64,000 nt of DNA from Pseudoalteromonas atlantica. GTDB lineage: Bacteria > Pseudomonadota > Gammaproteobacteria > Enterobacterales > Alteromonadaceae. The translations under genes and the position numbers were made by a program. How positions within the stretch are numbered: the stretch's first letter is position 1; each line of letters begins with the position of its first letter. Of this stretch, positions 35,767-45,848 are shown in pieces. The notes under the pieces were generated by a model, which was not told the DNA's origin, did not search any database, and saw only the letters and a program-made list of their open reading frames with translations. Location: positions 1 to 64,000 of the forward strand of contig BJUT01000006.1 in the NCBI GenBank assembly GCA_007988745.1, in the 5' to 3' direction.

Positions 35767-38526
35767 TTACTCTTCAACGAACGGTTCACCTTCTGTCATC
35801 CACTTAGCTGCTGGCTTGCCTTTTAAGTAATGGTCAAAGTACTGCATCATACGCACTGAAAAATCGACCTGATTAGGAAACTTTTTCAAATGATGTGGTT
35901 CACCTTCGTATTGTAAAAAGGTGGCGTCTTTACCCGCACGGCGCAGGGCTAAGTAATATTGCACGCCTTCGTGCCAAGGCACTGCGTCGTCTTTGTCTCC
36001 AAACATAATTAAAATAGGGGTATTTACTTTATCGGCAAAAAACACTGGTGAGTTTTCGATGTATAGCTCGGGTGCTTCAAATAAATTTTTACCTATGCGG
36101 CTTTGTCCTGTTTCGTACTGAAATTGACGCGCAAGGCCCGACTTTAAACGTATGCCGCTGTATGCGCTGGTCATGTTTGATACCGGCGCGCCCGATACAA
36201 CCGCTTTAAACATATCTGTTTGGGTGATCATAAACGCACTTTGATAACCTGCCCATGAATGCCCTTGTAGGCCTATTTTATCTGGGTCGGCAATGCCTAA
36301 ATCTATTAATTTTTGGGTAGCGTTTATCATGGTTTGCGTTGACGATTTACCCGGGTGACCTATTTCAAAGCGAATATCAGGTAAAAATACCGCATAACCG
36401 TTTGAGGTAAACATAGGGAAGTTAGGACGATGATTTAGCTCCATTTTAGGAAAGTCATACATGCGCTGGCTCATATAGCGGTAAAAATACACAACAACGG
36501 GTACTTTATCGCCTTTTTTGTAACCTGCAGGTTTAATTAATACCCCTTGTAAGTCTTCGCCGTCAAAGCCTTTGTAGCTAATTAGCTCTGGCTTTTCGCC
36601 CCAGGTAAAATCCGCCATTTGTGGATTTAAGTTGGTGACTTTTTTAGGCGCTGCAAAGCTAAAGTCGCTTTGGTAGTAATCAGGAAACTGATGATATGTT
36701 TGCTCGGTAAAGAGGTATTTATCGGCATGCTTTGCTTTTTTAACTACATCAATACGTTTTTTGCCACTCAGTACATTAGTAACCGTTTGTGAGGCTAAAT
36801 CAAGCTTGGCTACTTCACGTTGCTTTGATTGTAAGTTAACGGCTGATACAAGTAATGTATCGTTTTGGGCAAAGCCTACGTGGTTTTTATCAAGCTTAAT
36901 AACGCGATATTGCGTATTGCTTGGTTTACCATTAGTTAAACGCTCAGCGCGTTGAGTGTTGACATCAAACGCCCAAATATCGTATTTGCTATAAACCAAT
37001 ACTTGGCTGCTGTTATTTAACCAACCGGCAAACCCATAACCAGGTTGCGGTGATGGGTAGTCGTGTTTGTCATCGGCAAACGTGGCATTAATAGCTTTGC
37101 TAAGAGCGGTAACTTTGTTGGTTTTTAAATCTTTAAGTTGTACTTGGCTTTGTGCAAAGTAGGCTGCGTAGCGCCCATTAGGTGCAAGGCTTGGTGTAAA
37201 CGGTGAGTTTTTAATAATGGGAGTTTGCTCACCGGTATTAATGTTTATGCTGTAGTAGTCGGCAAAAAAGCCACCGTACATAATTTTTTCTAGGTGGGCT
37301 TGGTTAGAGTAGCCTAATACACTTTGGCTACGATTAGTGTTAAGCGCTAAATCGCTGACTTTTTCATTGCTTAGTTGTACTGCTTTTTGGCTTTTTAAAT
37401 GAAAAACAGCGCTGTAATGGCGGTTTTTATTAACCTTGTTCCACTGTTGCTCTTCTCGTGGTTTTATTTGGGCATCGTTGTTGTGCCACACGTTTAGCGC
37501 TTTATATTCACGAATCGTGTCAAAGTCATACAGTGATGCTTCATCGGTGTACTCTTTTGCTTTTATTTTAGCGGCCAGTTTGGGGTGGTTTTCAAAATAT
37601 AAGCGCTCGCCATTTTCAGACCAGCTAATCGATGCTGTTTTACCTATAACCCATTCTTTATTAGGGGAGTCGATAGTGCTAAGGGTGTTATTTTGCCAAA
37701 GCTTTAGAGAGTATTGTCTGCGACGCTCATCATCGTTTACGTAGTTACCGAGGTTAAATGCGGCTATTTCTTTATCAGGGTGCCAACTAATTGATTGTGC
37801 AACCACGCCTGGCTCATCAATTAATACGCTTTGCGCAAAGTTATTATTAAGTTCAAGCAGTACAAGCTGATTGTTGTTGCCATCACTAAAGCTTTGGCTG
37901 GCAAGTAGCTGAGCGCCATTTGGACTTAGCGCATAACTAAATACATTGTTTAAGCTGTGGGTGGTGCTGTTTTTTAAGTTTATTATTACTAGCTCAAAGC
38001 TTTTATCTTTTTTATCTGGTGTGATAGCGCTTTTTTCTTTGCTGTTCTCTTCAGCAGGTGTGTCTTTTTCTGCTTTTTTATCAACTCGATAAGCAAGCCA
38101 CTGGCCATTGTTACCTAAAACATAGTCTTTTACGTCGGCAAATTGCTGTTTTTCGCCGGTTTGGGTATTTACTAAAATGAGGTTGTTTTTAAGTGATGAC
38201 TTTTTCTCGCTGGTCTCTTGCTCAAGCAGGGTGGGTACTTGTGTAAATGCCACCCAATTAGCCGCTTTGTTAATAAAAGGCTTAGTGCCGCGCTCCACGG
38301 TGCTAATGAGGGTGTTTGTTGTTAAGTCATAAACTTGCCCATTTGCATTGCCACGGTAAGGCTTAGCGCTAAAGCTGAGGATTTTACCATCATCTGAAAG
38401 TTGGGTGCTTTTTGCGTACTTAAAATCGAATACGTCTTTAAATTCTAACGGCTTTTGAGCCCAAGCAGCCGGGCTCGCTAAGCTTGCAAGCAGTGCTGAG
38501 CTTAAAAAGGTGAGCGTTGTTTTCAT
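35767..38526 (-). CDS. exported S9 family (prolyl oligopeptidase-like) peptidase
   Basis: A 919-aa serine peptidase. Signal peptide to about residue 23 (SPAAWA/QK). A long beta-propeller-like part is followed by a C-terminal alpha/beta-hydrolase domain of about 250 residues with the nucleophile in LQGHSWAGYQSAF, the Asp in MFGDKDDAVPWHEG and the His in GEPHHLKK. It probably acts in the periplasm on peptides taken up by the cell. It stands alone between terminators and the slmA gene, with no link to the glycoside locus. Confidence 0.9.
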   Translation of the reverse strand: MKTTLTFLSSALLASLASPAAWAQKPLEFKDVFDFKYAKSTQLSDDGKILSFSAKPYRGNANGQVYDLTTNTLISTVERGTKPFINKAANWVAFTQVPTLLEQETSEKKSSLKNNLILVNTQTGEKQQFADVKDYVLGNNGQWLAYRVDKKAEKDTPAEENSKEKSAITPDKKDKSFELVIINLKNSTTHSLNNVFSYALSPNGAQLLASQSFSDGNNNQLVLLELNNNFAQSVLIDEPGVVAQSISWHPDKEIAAFNLGNYVNDDERRRQYSLKLWQNNTLSTIDSPNKEWVIGKTASISWSENGERLYFENHPKLAAKIKAKEYTDEASLYDFDTIREYKALNVWHNNDAQIKPREEQQWNKVNKNRHYSAVFHLKSQKAVQLSNEKVSDLALNTNRSQSVLGYSNQAHLEKIMYGGFFADYYSININTGEQTPIIKNSPFTPSLAPNGRYAAYFAQSQVQLKDLKTNKVTALSKAINATFADDKHDYPSPQPGYGFAGWLNNSSQVLVYSKYDIWAFDVNTQRAERLTNGKPSNTQYRVIKLDKNHVGFAQNDTLLVSAVNLQSKQREVAKLDLASQTVTNVLSGKKRIDVVKKAKHADKYLFTEQTYHQFPDYYQSDFSFAAPKKVTNLNPQMADFTWGEKPELISYKGFDGEDLQGVLIKPAGYKKGDKVPVVVYFYRYMSQRMYDFPKMELNHRPNFPMFTSNGYAVFLPDIRFEIGHPGKSSTQTMINATQKLIDLGIADPDKIGLQGHSWAGYQSAFMITQTDMFKAVVSGAPVSNMTSAYSGIRLKSGLARQFQYETGQSRIGKNLFEAPELYIENSPVFFADKVNTPILIMFGDKDDAVPWHEGVQYYLALRRAGKDATFLQYEGEPHHLKKFPNQVDFSVRMMQYFDHYLKGKPAAKWMTEGEPFVEE

Positions 38527-38684
38527 TATTGATTCTCGTTTTTCACAGTACTTTTAATGTAATAAGTATTGTAGCGAGTTTGGTTTATATTTCGAGCGGA
38601 TCAGATAAGCGGTATAAGAAAAGGGACGAAAGGGTAACCGTTAGCGCGAATAACTAGCGCTAACGGTAAAATAATAAAGTAAGG

Positions 38685-39272
38685 TTATAACCAAATTTTT
38701 TGTAGTTCAGGCCATTGTTTTTCAAATTGCGAACTTGGCTTTACTTTAAAGTCGCTGCGCACAAACTGGTTCATTTTACCTTCAACATAGGCTAGTAAAA
38801 AGTTAGCAAGGGTGAGTTCGTCACTTTGAAAGGTTTTACCTTCACGAAGTTTGCGCTCGCGCAGTACTTGTTTAAATTGCGTTTCTAGCTTTTCGAATAG
38901 CCCTTGTACACGTTCGCGTAAACGCTCTTGCTCGCCTTGTAGGGCGTCGCCGGTAAGTATGCGTGTAATACCTGGGTTTTTTTCTGCAAACGTTAGTAGC
39001 AACAACAAAATATTATAAACGCGTGTTTGGCTTTCTTTTTCGTTTTCTAAAATAAGGTTAATGCGCGATAAAAGCGTGTCTTCGATAAACTCTATTAGGC
39101 CTTCAAACATACGTGCTTTACTTGGAAAGTGACGGTAAAGCGCAGCTTCAGACACGCCCACTTCAGCAGCAAGCTTTGCAGTTGTAATCCGTTGTCCTGG
39201 GCTGGTTTCTAACATTTGCGCGAGGGCTTGCAGTATTTGCTCTTTGCGATTACTTCTTTTTGTCGCAGGCAT
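38685..39272 (-). CDS. slmA: nucleoid occlusion factor SlmA (TetR family)
   Basis: A 195-aa TetR-fold protein that blocks FtsZ ring assembly over the nucleoid when bound to DNA. The helix-turn-helix is [36 protein letters not shown], the highly conserved SlmA form, and the C-terminal part ([32 protein letters not shown]) is also characteristic. The gene usually sits behind coaBC-dut; here dut is absent and coaBC is 97 bp upstream. Confidence 0.95.
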   Translation of the reverse strand: MPATKRSNRKEQILQALAQMLETSPGQRITTAKLAAEVGVSEAALYRHFPSKARMFEGLIEFIEDTLLSRINLILENEKESQTRVYNILLLLLTFAEKNPGITRILTGDALQGEQERLRERVQGLFEKLETQFKQVLRERKLREGKTFQSDELTLANFLLAYVEGKMNQFVRSDFKVKPSSQFEKQWPELQKIWL

Positions 39273-39369
39273 GAACCTTCCTTTTTTATTTGTTATTTTT
39301 AGCTGCTAATCATTTTTCGTTCAAATGAGTGGCTTATGTTAATGTTTTATTCAGTTTGTTTCCAGCACT

Positions 39370-40563
39370 TTATAGTTGCTTGGCAAGTTGTTTAATTACC
39401 TCAAGAGCAATGCGTGTTTTACTATTTACCGCCAGTGCTAACTGCTCATTTTGCCAGTAAAGTGTTAAAGCATTGTGATCTGAATTAAACCCTAAACCAC
39501 TTTGCGATACATCGTTAGCGCAGATCATATCGAGATTTTTATTTTTAAGTTTACCCTTTGCATAGCTCTCTACATTTTGCGTTTCAGCAGCAAAACCCAC
39601 AGTGTAAGGGCGGTTTTGCGTTAAGTTTGCCACGGCGGCTATTACATCGGGGTTTTTAACAAGGGTGAGGGTAAGCTCATCGCCTTGTTTTTTCATTTTT
39701 TGAGTCGCTACATTAGCCGCTCTATAATCGGCTACGGCTGCACAACCAATAAAAGCATCAGAGAGTGGGGCATAGGTTAATGACTCATTTAATAGCTGCT
39801 CAGCGCTTTCAATGTTTATTAAATTAACGCCAACAGGGGCTTTGATAGTGACAGGCCCTGAAATTAAATTGACATGAGCACCAAGCTTTAAAGCGGCCTC
39901 AGCCAGGGCAAAGCCCATTTTTCCTGAGCTGTGATTAGAGATAAAACGCACAGGGTCAAGCGGCTCGCGGGTTGGCCCTGCCGTAATTGTAATGGTTTTA
40001 CCTGCTAATAATTGCGGCTGATCTGTAGCAGTGCACAAAGCCACAAGCTCATGCGGCTCTAGCATGCGCCCAGCTCCTACATCGCCACAGGCTTGCTCGC
40101 CTTTGCCTGGGCCCCAAATAAGTACGTCACGTGCTTTTAAAGTGGTTAAATTTGCTTGTGTTGCAGGGTGTGCATACATTTGCTGGTTCATTGCTGGGGC
40201 TATTGCCACTTTAGCAGGGGTTGCCAGTAATAGTGTGGTAAGTAAATCATCGGCTATGCCTGCGGCCATTTTGGCAATGGTATTACTCGTTGCAGGCGCG
40301 ACCAAAATTAAATCAGCCCATTTGGCAAATTCTATGTGGCCCATTGCGGCCTCTGCTGAGGGGTCAAGTAATGAATCAGACACCATTTCACCACTCACCG
40401 CTTGCATGGTTAATGGGGTTATAAAATGCTTAGCTGACTCGCTCATAACTACTTTTACTTCGCAACCTGCCTCTTTTAAGCGCCTAACGAGCTCGGCACA
40501 TTTATAGGCTGCGATGCCGCCGGTGATACCAAGTACGATTTTTTTGTTTGTTAAGTTAGTCAT
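39370..40563 (-). CDS. coaBC: bifunctional phosphopantothenoylcysteine decarboxylase / synthase
   Basis: A 397-aa bifunctional coenzyme A biosynthesis enzyme (Dfp). The N-terminal CoaC flavoprotein domain shows [19 protein letters not shown], a catalytic His in [15 protein letters not shown] and [12 protein letters not shown]; the C-terminal CoaB domain shows [32 protein letters not shown]. It is divergent from radC, as in other gammaproteobacteria. Confidence 0.96.
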   Translation of the reverse strand: MTNLTNKKIVLGITGGIAAYKCAELVRRLKEAGCEVKVVMSESAKHFITPLTMQAVSGEMVSDSLLDPSAEAAMGHIEFAKWADLILVAPATSNTIAKMAAGIADDLLTTLLLATPAKVAIAPAMNQQMYAHPATQANLTTLKARDVLIWGPGKGEQACGDVGAGRMLEPHELVALCTATDQPQLLAGKTITITAGPTREPLDPVRFISNHSSGKMGFALAEAALKLGAHVNLISGPVTIKAPVGVNLINIESAEQLLNESLTYAPLSDAFIGCAAVADYRAANVATQKMKKQGDELTLTLVKNPDVIAAVANLTQNRPYTVGFAAETQNVESYAKGKLKNKNLDMICANDVSQSGLGFNSDHNALTLYWQNEQLALAVNSKTRIALEVIKQLAKQL

Positions 40564-40707
40564 GAGTGTTTTTTGCTTGAGTGTATATGCAGGCTAAAAT
40601 AACAAATCTTTGTGCTTTGAGCTAAGTTTTTAGGATTAAATAATCAGGCTAATTTTAAAAATTGCATTACAGTTATAAGACTGTTTTTTAATCATCAAGG
40701 ATGAATA

Positions 40708-41382
40708 ATGCAATTAACATCGTTACCTAACTCACTTCGCCCACGCGAAAAACTCATTGAAAAAGGCCCTAAAGCATTGACCGATGCTGAGTTATTAGCG
40801 ATATTTTTGCGTACGGGCTTACCCGGTATGAATGTGATTGAGCTTGCACAGCACCTGCTTAACGAAAACAAAACATTGCATAATTTATTTAACGCCAGCC
40901 AAGATGAGTTTTGCGCACAAAAAGGGTTAGGGATGGCAAAATATGTGCAATTGCAAGCGGTGCTCGAGCTGAGTCAGCGTTACATGCAGGAGCGTTGCCA
41001 GCGCGATGCGGTGTTTAATTCGCCAAATGCGGTGTATGAATATTTAACGCTGCAAATGCGCGGGCTACAGCAAGAAGTGTTTATGGTGCTTTATCTCGAT
41101 AGCCAAAACCGTTTAGTAAAAGACGAAATTTTGTTTTATGGCACGATAAACTCAGCCAGCGTTTACCCCAGAGAAGTTCTAAAAGCGGCCTTAAAAAATA
41201 ATGCTGCGGCCATTATTTTGGCACACAATCACCCAAGCGGGATTGCCGAACCAAGCCAAGCAGACAAACTTATCACTAATAAATTACAACAAGCACTGCA
41301 ATTAGTAGACATAAATGTGCTTGATCACATCATTGTAGGAGGAGAAACGTGTGTTTCTTTTGCACAGCGAGGCTTGATTTAA
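40708..41382 (+). CDS. radC: RadC-family JAB-domain protein
   Basis: A 224-aa RadC. An N-terminal helix-hairpin-helix region (RPREKLIEKGPKALTDAELLAIFLRTG) is followed by a JAB/MPN domain with the metal motif HNHPSGIAEPSQAD. Despite its name its role in DNA repair is doubtful. The coaBC/radC/rpmB-rpmG order is conserved. Confidence 0.93.
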   Translation: MQLTSLPNSLRPREKLIEKGPKALTDAELLAIFLRTGLPGMNVIELAQHLLNENKTLHNLFNASQDEFCAQKGLGMAKYVQLQAVLELSQRYMQERCQRDAVFNSPNAVYEYLTLQMRGLQQEVFMVLYLDSQNRLVKDEILFYGTINSASVYPREVLKAALKNNAAAIILAHNHPSGIAEPSQADKLITNKLQQALQLVDINVLDHIIVGGETCVSFAQRGLI

Positions 41383-41539
41383 GGTTGCTTGATGAATAAG
41401 TGTGTTAAAAATGAGCGGTTTGGACGGTTTTAGCAAATTAGTTTAATTTAAATGCAGTTTTTACTTTCCCTAAGGGCATTCGATCTTTATAATTAGCCGC
41501 TATCAAATTTACATATGAGCTGGTTGGATAGATCAGTAT

Positions 41540-41568
41540 TTGATCTTTGCCTGTAAAAGCTGTATAAA
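41540..41568 (+). promoter_or_regulatory. rpmB-rpmG promoter
   Basis: -35 TTGATC (41540-41545) and -10 TATAAA (41563-41568) with a 17-bp spacer and a GC-rich discriminator. The 270-bp gap after radC holds nothing else that was recognised. Confidence 0.7.
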
Positions 41569-41652
41569 GAGCGCCCTTCGATTTATCTAGGGCACAAATA
41601 CATGGCCTTAGGTTAAATTAAGCTCGAGCGAAGTTATTGGAGATATATAGAC

Positions 41653-41889
41653 ATGTCTAAAGTATGTCAAGTTACAGGTAAGCGTCCAACGGTTGGTAAT
41701 CACCGTTCACACGCGAGAAACGCGACTAGACGTCGTTTCCTACCTAACCTACAAACACACCGTTTTTGGGTTGAAAGTGAAAAACGTTTTGTAACACTAC
41801 GCACTACTACTAAAGGTATGCGTATTATCGATAAAAAAGACATCGACGCGGTACTTACAGATATCCGTGCTCGCGGCGAAAAAGTTTAA
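41653..41889 (+). CDS. rpmB: 50S ribosomal protein L28
   Basis: A 78-aa L28 ([32 protein letters not shown]), normal length. It is followed 11 bp later by rpmG in the standard operon. Confidence 0.97.
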   Translation: MSKVCQVTGKRPTVGNHRSHARNATRRRFLPNLQTHRFWVESEKRFVTLRTTTKGMRIIDKKDIDAVLTDIRARGEKV

Positions 41890-41900
41890 GGAACTGAATC

Positions 41901-42056
41901 ATGCGCGATAAAATCCGTTTAGTTTCAACTGCTGGTACTGGTTTTTTCTACACTACCGACAAAAACAAGCGTAACATGCCTGAAAAGATGGAAATCAAAA
42001 AGTTCGATCCTAAGGCTCGTAAACATGTGATTTTCAAAGAAGCTAAAATCAAGTAA
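41901..42056 (+). CDS. rpmG: 50S ribosomal protein L33
   Basis: A 51-aa L33: [20 protein letters not shown] at the N-terminus and [18 protein letters not shown] at the C-terminus. It has no cysteines, so it is the zinc-independent form. AAGGAACTG precedes the ATG. The rpmB-rpmG pair ends at a strong terminator. Confidence 0.97.
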   Translation: MRDKIRLVSTAGTGFFYTTDKNKRNMPEKMEIKKFDPKARKHVIFKEAKIK

Positions 42057-42078
42057 TTTAGTTTTCTTTCAGAATTGT

Positions 42079-42105
42079 AAAAACCCAGCTTATGCTGGGT
42101 TTTTT
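42079..42105 (+). terminator. rpmB-rpmG terminator
   Basis: AAAAACCCAGC/GCTGGGTTTTTT stem with a TTAT loop. Confidence 0.92.
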
Positions 42106-42176
42106 GTTTTTAGCACTTATCAATATTAAACAGCCCCTAAAATATTTTATTAAATCAACAGATATAATTTAGGCAT

Positions 42177-42207
42177 AAAAAAACCTTGCAGGTAAAACCC
42201 ACAAGGT
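42177..42207 (-). terminator. fbp terminator
   Basis: ACCTTG/CAAGGT arms with a partly paired interior; on the minus strand followed by TTTTTTT. Confidence 0.75.
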
Positions 42208-42248
42208 CATTATTTTTACAGCTTACTGTGCCGGCAATAGCAACTTGT

Positions 42249-43217
42249 TTACTTATGGTATCCCAAGCACGTTTCTACTTCGTTTTTAGAGCCTAATATT
42301 ACCGCCACACGCTGGTGGATTGCATCGGGTTGAATATCCATAATACGCTCAGTACCCGTAGAAGCGATACCACCTGCTTGCTCAACTAGCATAGCCATGG
42401 GGTTGGCTTCGTACAGCAAACGTAGCTTATTAGGTTTGTTTGCATCTTTGGTGTCGGTTGGGTAGGTAAATAAACCACCACGGCTAAGTACACGGTGCAC
42501 ATCGCCAACCATAGCGGCAATCCAGCGCATGTTAAAGTTTTTAGCACGTGGGCCGGTATCGCCAGCGAGTAAGTCATTAATATAGTTTTGCATTGCTGGC
42601 TGCCAATGACGCTGGTTTGACGCATTAATGGCAAATTCGTTTGTATCAGCAGGGATAGTGGCAAAGTCTTGTGTTAGTAAAAAGCTACCTTGGGTTTTAT
42701 CTAGCGTAAACATGCGCGTGCCTTTACCTGTAGTAAGTGCAAGCATAGTTGATGGGCCGTAAAGCACGTAACCTGCAGCAACTTGTTTGTGGCCTGGCTG
42801 CAAAAATATACTTTGATCGGCGGCATCTGAGCCTTCTGGGGCTTCCATAATTGAAAATATAGTACCCACTAGCGAGTTAATATCGGTATTTGATGAGCCA
42901 TCAAGCGGGTCAAACGCCACAATGTATTTAGCGTCTTGGTTGCCAGCTACTGTGTAATCTTCTTCTTCTGAGGCGATGGCTTTAACTGACCCAGACTCGA
43001 GTAAAATATCTTTTAAAAGCTGATTAGATAATACATCGAGCTTTTTTTGGGTTTCGCCTTGAATGTTTTCATCAAGCGTTGAGCCTAATACGCCAGAAAG
43101 CGCACCTTGGCCAACACGAAACGAAATTTCTTTACATGCTGCTAAAATGGTTCTAATTAACGATAAAAGTTCTCTAGGACAACCGTCTTCTAGTAATACT
43201 GGTGGGAGTCTACGCAT
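42249..43217 (-). CDS. fbp: class I fructose-1,6-bisphosphatase
   Basis: A 322-aa FBPase that makes fructose-6-phosphate in gluconeogenesis. The metal-binding motif [13 protein letters not shown] and the preceding ASEEED are present, with [20 protein letters not shown] near the C-terminus. Two-carbon and amino-acid growth of marine heterotrophs depends on it. It is a single-gene unit. Confidence 0.95.
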   Translation of the reverse strand: MRRLPPVLLEDGCPRELLSLIRTILAACKEISFRVGQGALSGVLGSTLDENIQGETQKKLDVLSNQLLKDILLESGSVKAIASEEEDYTVAGNQDAKYIVAFDPLDGSSNTDINSLVGTIFSIMEAPEGSDAADQSIFLQPGHKQVAAGYVLYGPSTMLALTTGKGTRMFTLDKTQGSFLLTQDFATIPADTNEFAINASNQRHWQPAMQNYINDLLAGDTGPRAKNFNMRWIAAMVGDVHRVLSRGGLFTYPTDTKDANKPNKLRLLYEANPMAMLVEQAGGIASTGTERIMDIQPDAIHQRVAVILGSKNEVETCLGYHK

Positions 43218-43372
43218 TCTATTTTCCTGATAACGTGTACTAGCTAATCTAAATGTGAGAGAGATTAACTTAGTGCGCTGAATTTCGTCTTAAATACCTG
43301 TATTGTTTAAATAGCACTGTAATAATGGTGCCACCTAATTGTACTTAAAACGCCAATAACAAAGATAAGATT

Positions 43373-45802
43373 ATGAAAAAAATACCACTAATAAGTTACA
43401 TATTCTTTACTGTGCTGTGCTCTATGATAACCCAAGCGCACGCAGCAATTAAGCCTATAGATGAATTTACTGCGCAAATGAATCACTTTCCTGGGTACTT
43501 TTCGTTTTACTACGATACTCAAAACGGCAAAGTGTTTTTAAAAGTAGATAAATTAGAGCAGCAATTTTTGCTTCAGCAAAGCTTACCCTATGGAGTTGGC
43601 TCTAACGATATAGGCTTAGATAGAGGCCAACTTGGTAACACGCATTTAGTTCAGTTTGAGCGTTTTGGCGATAAAGTAATGTTGCGCGCGCTAAATACAT
43701 ATTATCGCGCTAATACCACTAACAAAGCTGAGCAGCAAAGTATCAAAGAGGCCTTTGCATCCAGTATTTTAGCGGGCTTTAAAGTGGTAGCGCAAAGCGA
43801 AAAAGCGCTCCTGATTGATTACACACCTTATTTATTAAGCGATGTACACGGGGTAAGCCGTACGCTTGCAACGCGCAAGCAAGGCAGCTTTAGCCTTGAT
43901 GAATCACGCAGCGCTGTATATATGAATCGCTCAAAAGCGTTTGTAAAAAACACCGAGCTTGAAGCAGTATTAACGTTTAAGGGCACTAAACCAGGTAAAT
44001 TTGTGCGCCAAGTAAGCGCCGATGCATACGCACTTACTGTACATATGCACCACTCACTTATTAAATTACCTGATGATAAATACACGCCACGTAAATTTGA
44101 CCCGCAATCAGGGTATTGGAGCATTGAGCACAAAGACTATGCAGCCCCCCTTGGTGAATCTATGTTTGTGCGCTATATACCGCGTCATCGCTTAGCTAAA
44201 AAAGATCCAAGTTTACCGATTAGTGAACCCGTAGAGCCCATTACTTACTACCTAGATCCTGGCGTTCCTGAGCCGGTTAAAAGCGCGTTACTTGAAGGCG
44301 GTAAGTGGTGGAATGATGCCTTTAGCGCAGCAGGCTATAAAAACGCATTTATAGTCAAAGTATTGCCGAGCAATGCTGATCCTATGGATATTCGCTATAA
44401 CGTTATTCAGTGGGTACACCGTGCTACACGCGGATGGTCTTACGGAAGCTCTGTTATAGACCCTCGTACCGGCGAAATACTCAAAGGGCATGTAACACTT
44501 GGCTCATTGCGTGTACGCCAAGATATTTTAATTGCAGAAGCCCTCGGTGCGCCTTATTTAAAAGGTAACGAGGTGGCTAAAAATTTACAGGCAATGGCAC
44601 TTGATAGGATTCGCCAGTTAAGTGCACACGAAATTGGCCATACGCTGGGCATTGCACATAACTTTGCAGCCTCGGTGGGGGATAGAGCGTCAGTTATGGA
44701 TTACCCGCACCCACTACTTGGCTTTAACGAGCAAGGCGAGCTTGATGTAACCCGCGGCTATGCAAGCGGTATGGGCGTATGGGATACCCAAGTTATTAAA
44801 TATGGTTACAGCGACTTTACTCATCAAGATGAAAGTGTTGAGCTTGCAACAATATTAAAAGAGAACAAAACGAAGGGCCTTGAGTTTATATCTGATAGCG
44901 ACGCACGCGCAAAGGGCGGGGCACACCCTACAGCGCACTTATGGGATAACGGTACTAACCCAGCGCAAGAGTTACTTAGAGTGCTTGATGTACGTAAAAA
45001 AGCGCTTTCGCAATTTGGTATTAACAACATTAAAACGGGCGATGCACTCTCGCAGTTAGAAGAAAAACTCGTGCCGCTTTATTTATTTCATCGCTATCAA
45101 GTAGAGGCTGCAGTTAAGCTAATTGCGGGGGTTAACTACGAATACGAAACACGTAACGACTCACCTGCTAAGGGCGCACAAGTGGTTGCAAAAGCGCAGC
45201 AGCAATCGGCGCTTAGTGCTATTTTAACAACATTAAAACCGGCTAATTTAATTTTGCCTGAGTCGGTATTAGCGCTTATTCCGCCAAAAGCGTATGGCGA
45301 GTCTAAATCACGTGAAAGCATAACAGGGCGTACGGGTGTAACACTTGATGCGATGGCCTTGCCAGAAGTAGCTGCGCAGCATAGTTTATCGTTATTATTA
45401 AACCCACAGCGTTTAAATCGTTTAGCTCAACAACAAGTACGTAATTCTAATTTTTACAGCTTAGATGAGCTGCTAGAGCAGCTTTACAGCCAGGTGTTTA
45501 ATGTGTCATCACCTAATACAATGAAAGGCAAAATCACCCAGCGGGTGCAATTTTTAACTGCAAAAAATATGGCTGATTTAGTCACTAGTGACAAGGTAAG
45601 CCCAGAGGTGCAGGCGCAGTTACGTTTCTACTTGGTAAAATTAAGCAAAGAGTACAATCAAAACTCAATGTTAAGTAATACCAGTGTAGGAGAAAGCGCG
45701 TTTAAACAGTATTTAGCAGAGCAAATAAAACAGTTTTTAAAAGTAGGTAAGTGGCCTGAAAACTTCAGTGGTTTACCAATGCCACCGGGCTCACCAATTT
45801 AA
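43373..45802 (+). CDS. exported zinc-dependent metalloprotease (DUF5117/DUF4953 type)
   Basis: An 809-aa protein with a signal peptide (to about residue 24, QAHA/A). The zinc motif is H419-EIGH423-TLGIAH429, an extended metzincin-like HExxHxxGxxH. N-terminal and C-terminal regions match the DUF5117 and DUF4953 layout of large exported metalloproteases from marine bacteria and Bacteroidetes. Substrate unknown. It is monocistronic between fbp and mgtE. Confidence 0.87.
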   Translation: MKKIPLISYIFFTVLCSMITQAHAAIKPIDEFTAQMNHFPGYFSFYYDTQNGKVFLKVDKLEQQFLLQQSLPYGVGSNDIGLDRGQLGNTHLVQFERFGDKVMLRALNTYYRANTTNKAEQQSIKEAFASSILAGFKVVAQSEKALLIDYTPYLLSDVHGVSRTLATRKQGSFSLDESRSAVYMNRSKAFVKNTELEAVLTFKGTKPGKFVRQVSADAYALTVHMHHSLIKLPDDKYTPRKFDPQSGYWSIEHKDYAAPLGESMFVRYIPRHRLAKKDPSLPISEPVEPITYYLDPGVPEPVKSALLEGGKWWNDAFSAAGYKNAFIVKVLPSNADPMDIRYNVIQWVHRATRGWSYGSSVIDPRTGEILKGHVTLGSLRVRQDILIAEALGAPYLKGNEVAKNLQAMALDRIRQLSAHEIGHTLGIAHNFAASVGDRASVMDYPHPLLGFNEQGELDVTRGYASGMGVWDTQVIKYGYSDFTHQDESVELATILKENKTKGLEFISDSDARAKGGAHPTAHLWDNGTNPAQELLRVLDVRKKALSQFGINNIKTGDALSQLEEKLVPLYLFHRYQVEAAVKLIAGVNYEYETRNDSPAKGAQVVAKAQQQSALSAILTTLKPANLILPESVLALIPPKAYGESKSRESITGRTGVTLDAMALPEVAAQHSLSLLLNPQRLNRLAQQQVRNSNFYSLDELLEQLYSQVFNVSSPNTMKGKITQRVQFLTAKNMADLVTSDKVSPEVQAQLRFYLVKLSKEYNQNSMLSNTSVGESAFKQYLAEQIKQFLKVGKWPENFSGLPMPPGSPI

Positions 45803-45848
45803 TTATATGTTTTAGTGTGTAGTGGCTACTTAACCTGAGTTCAGGTTG

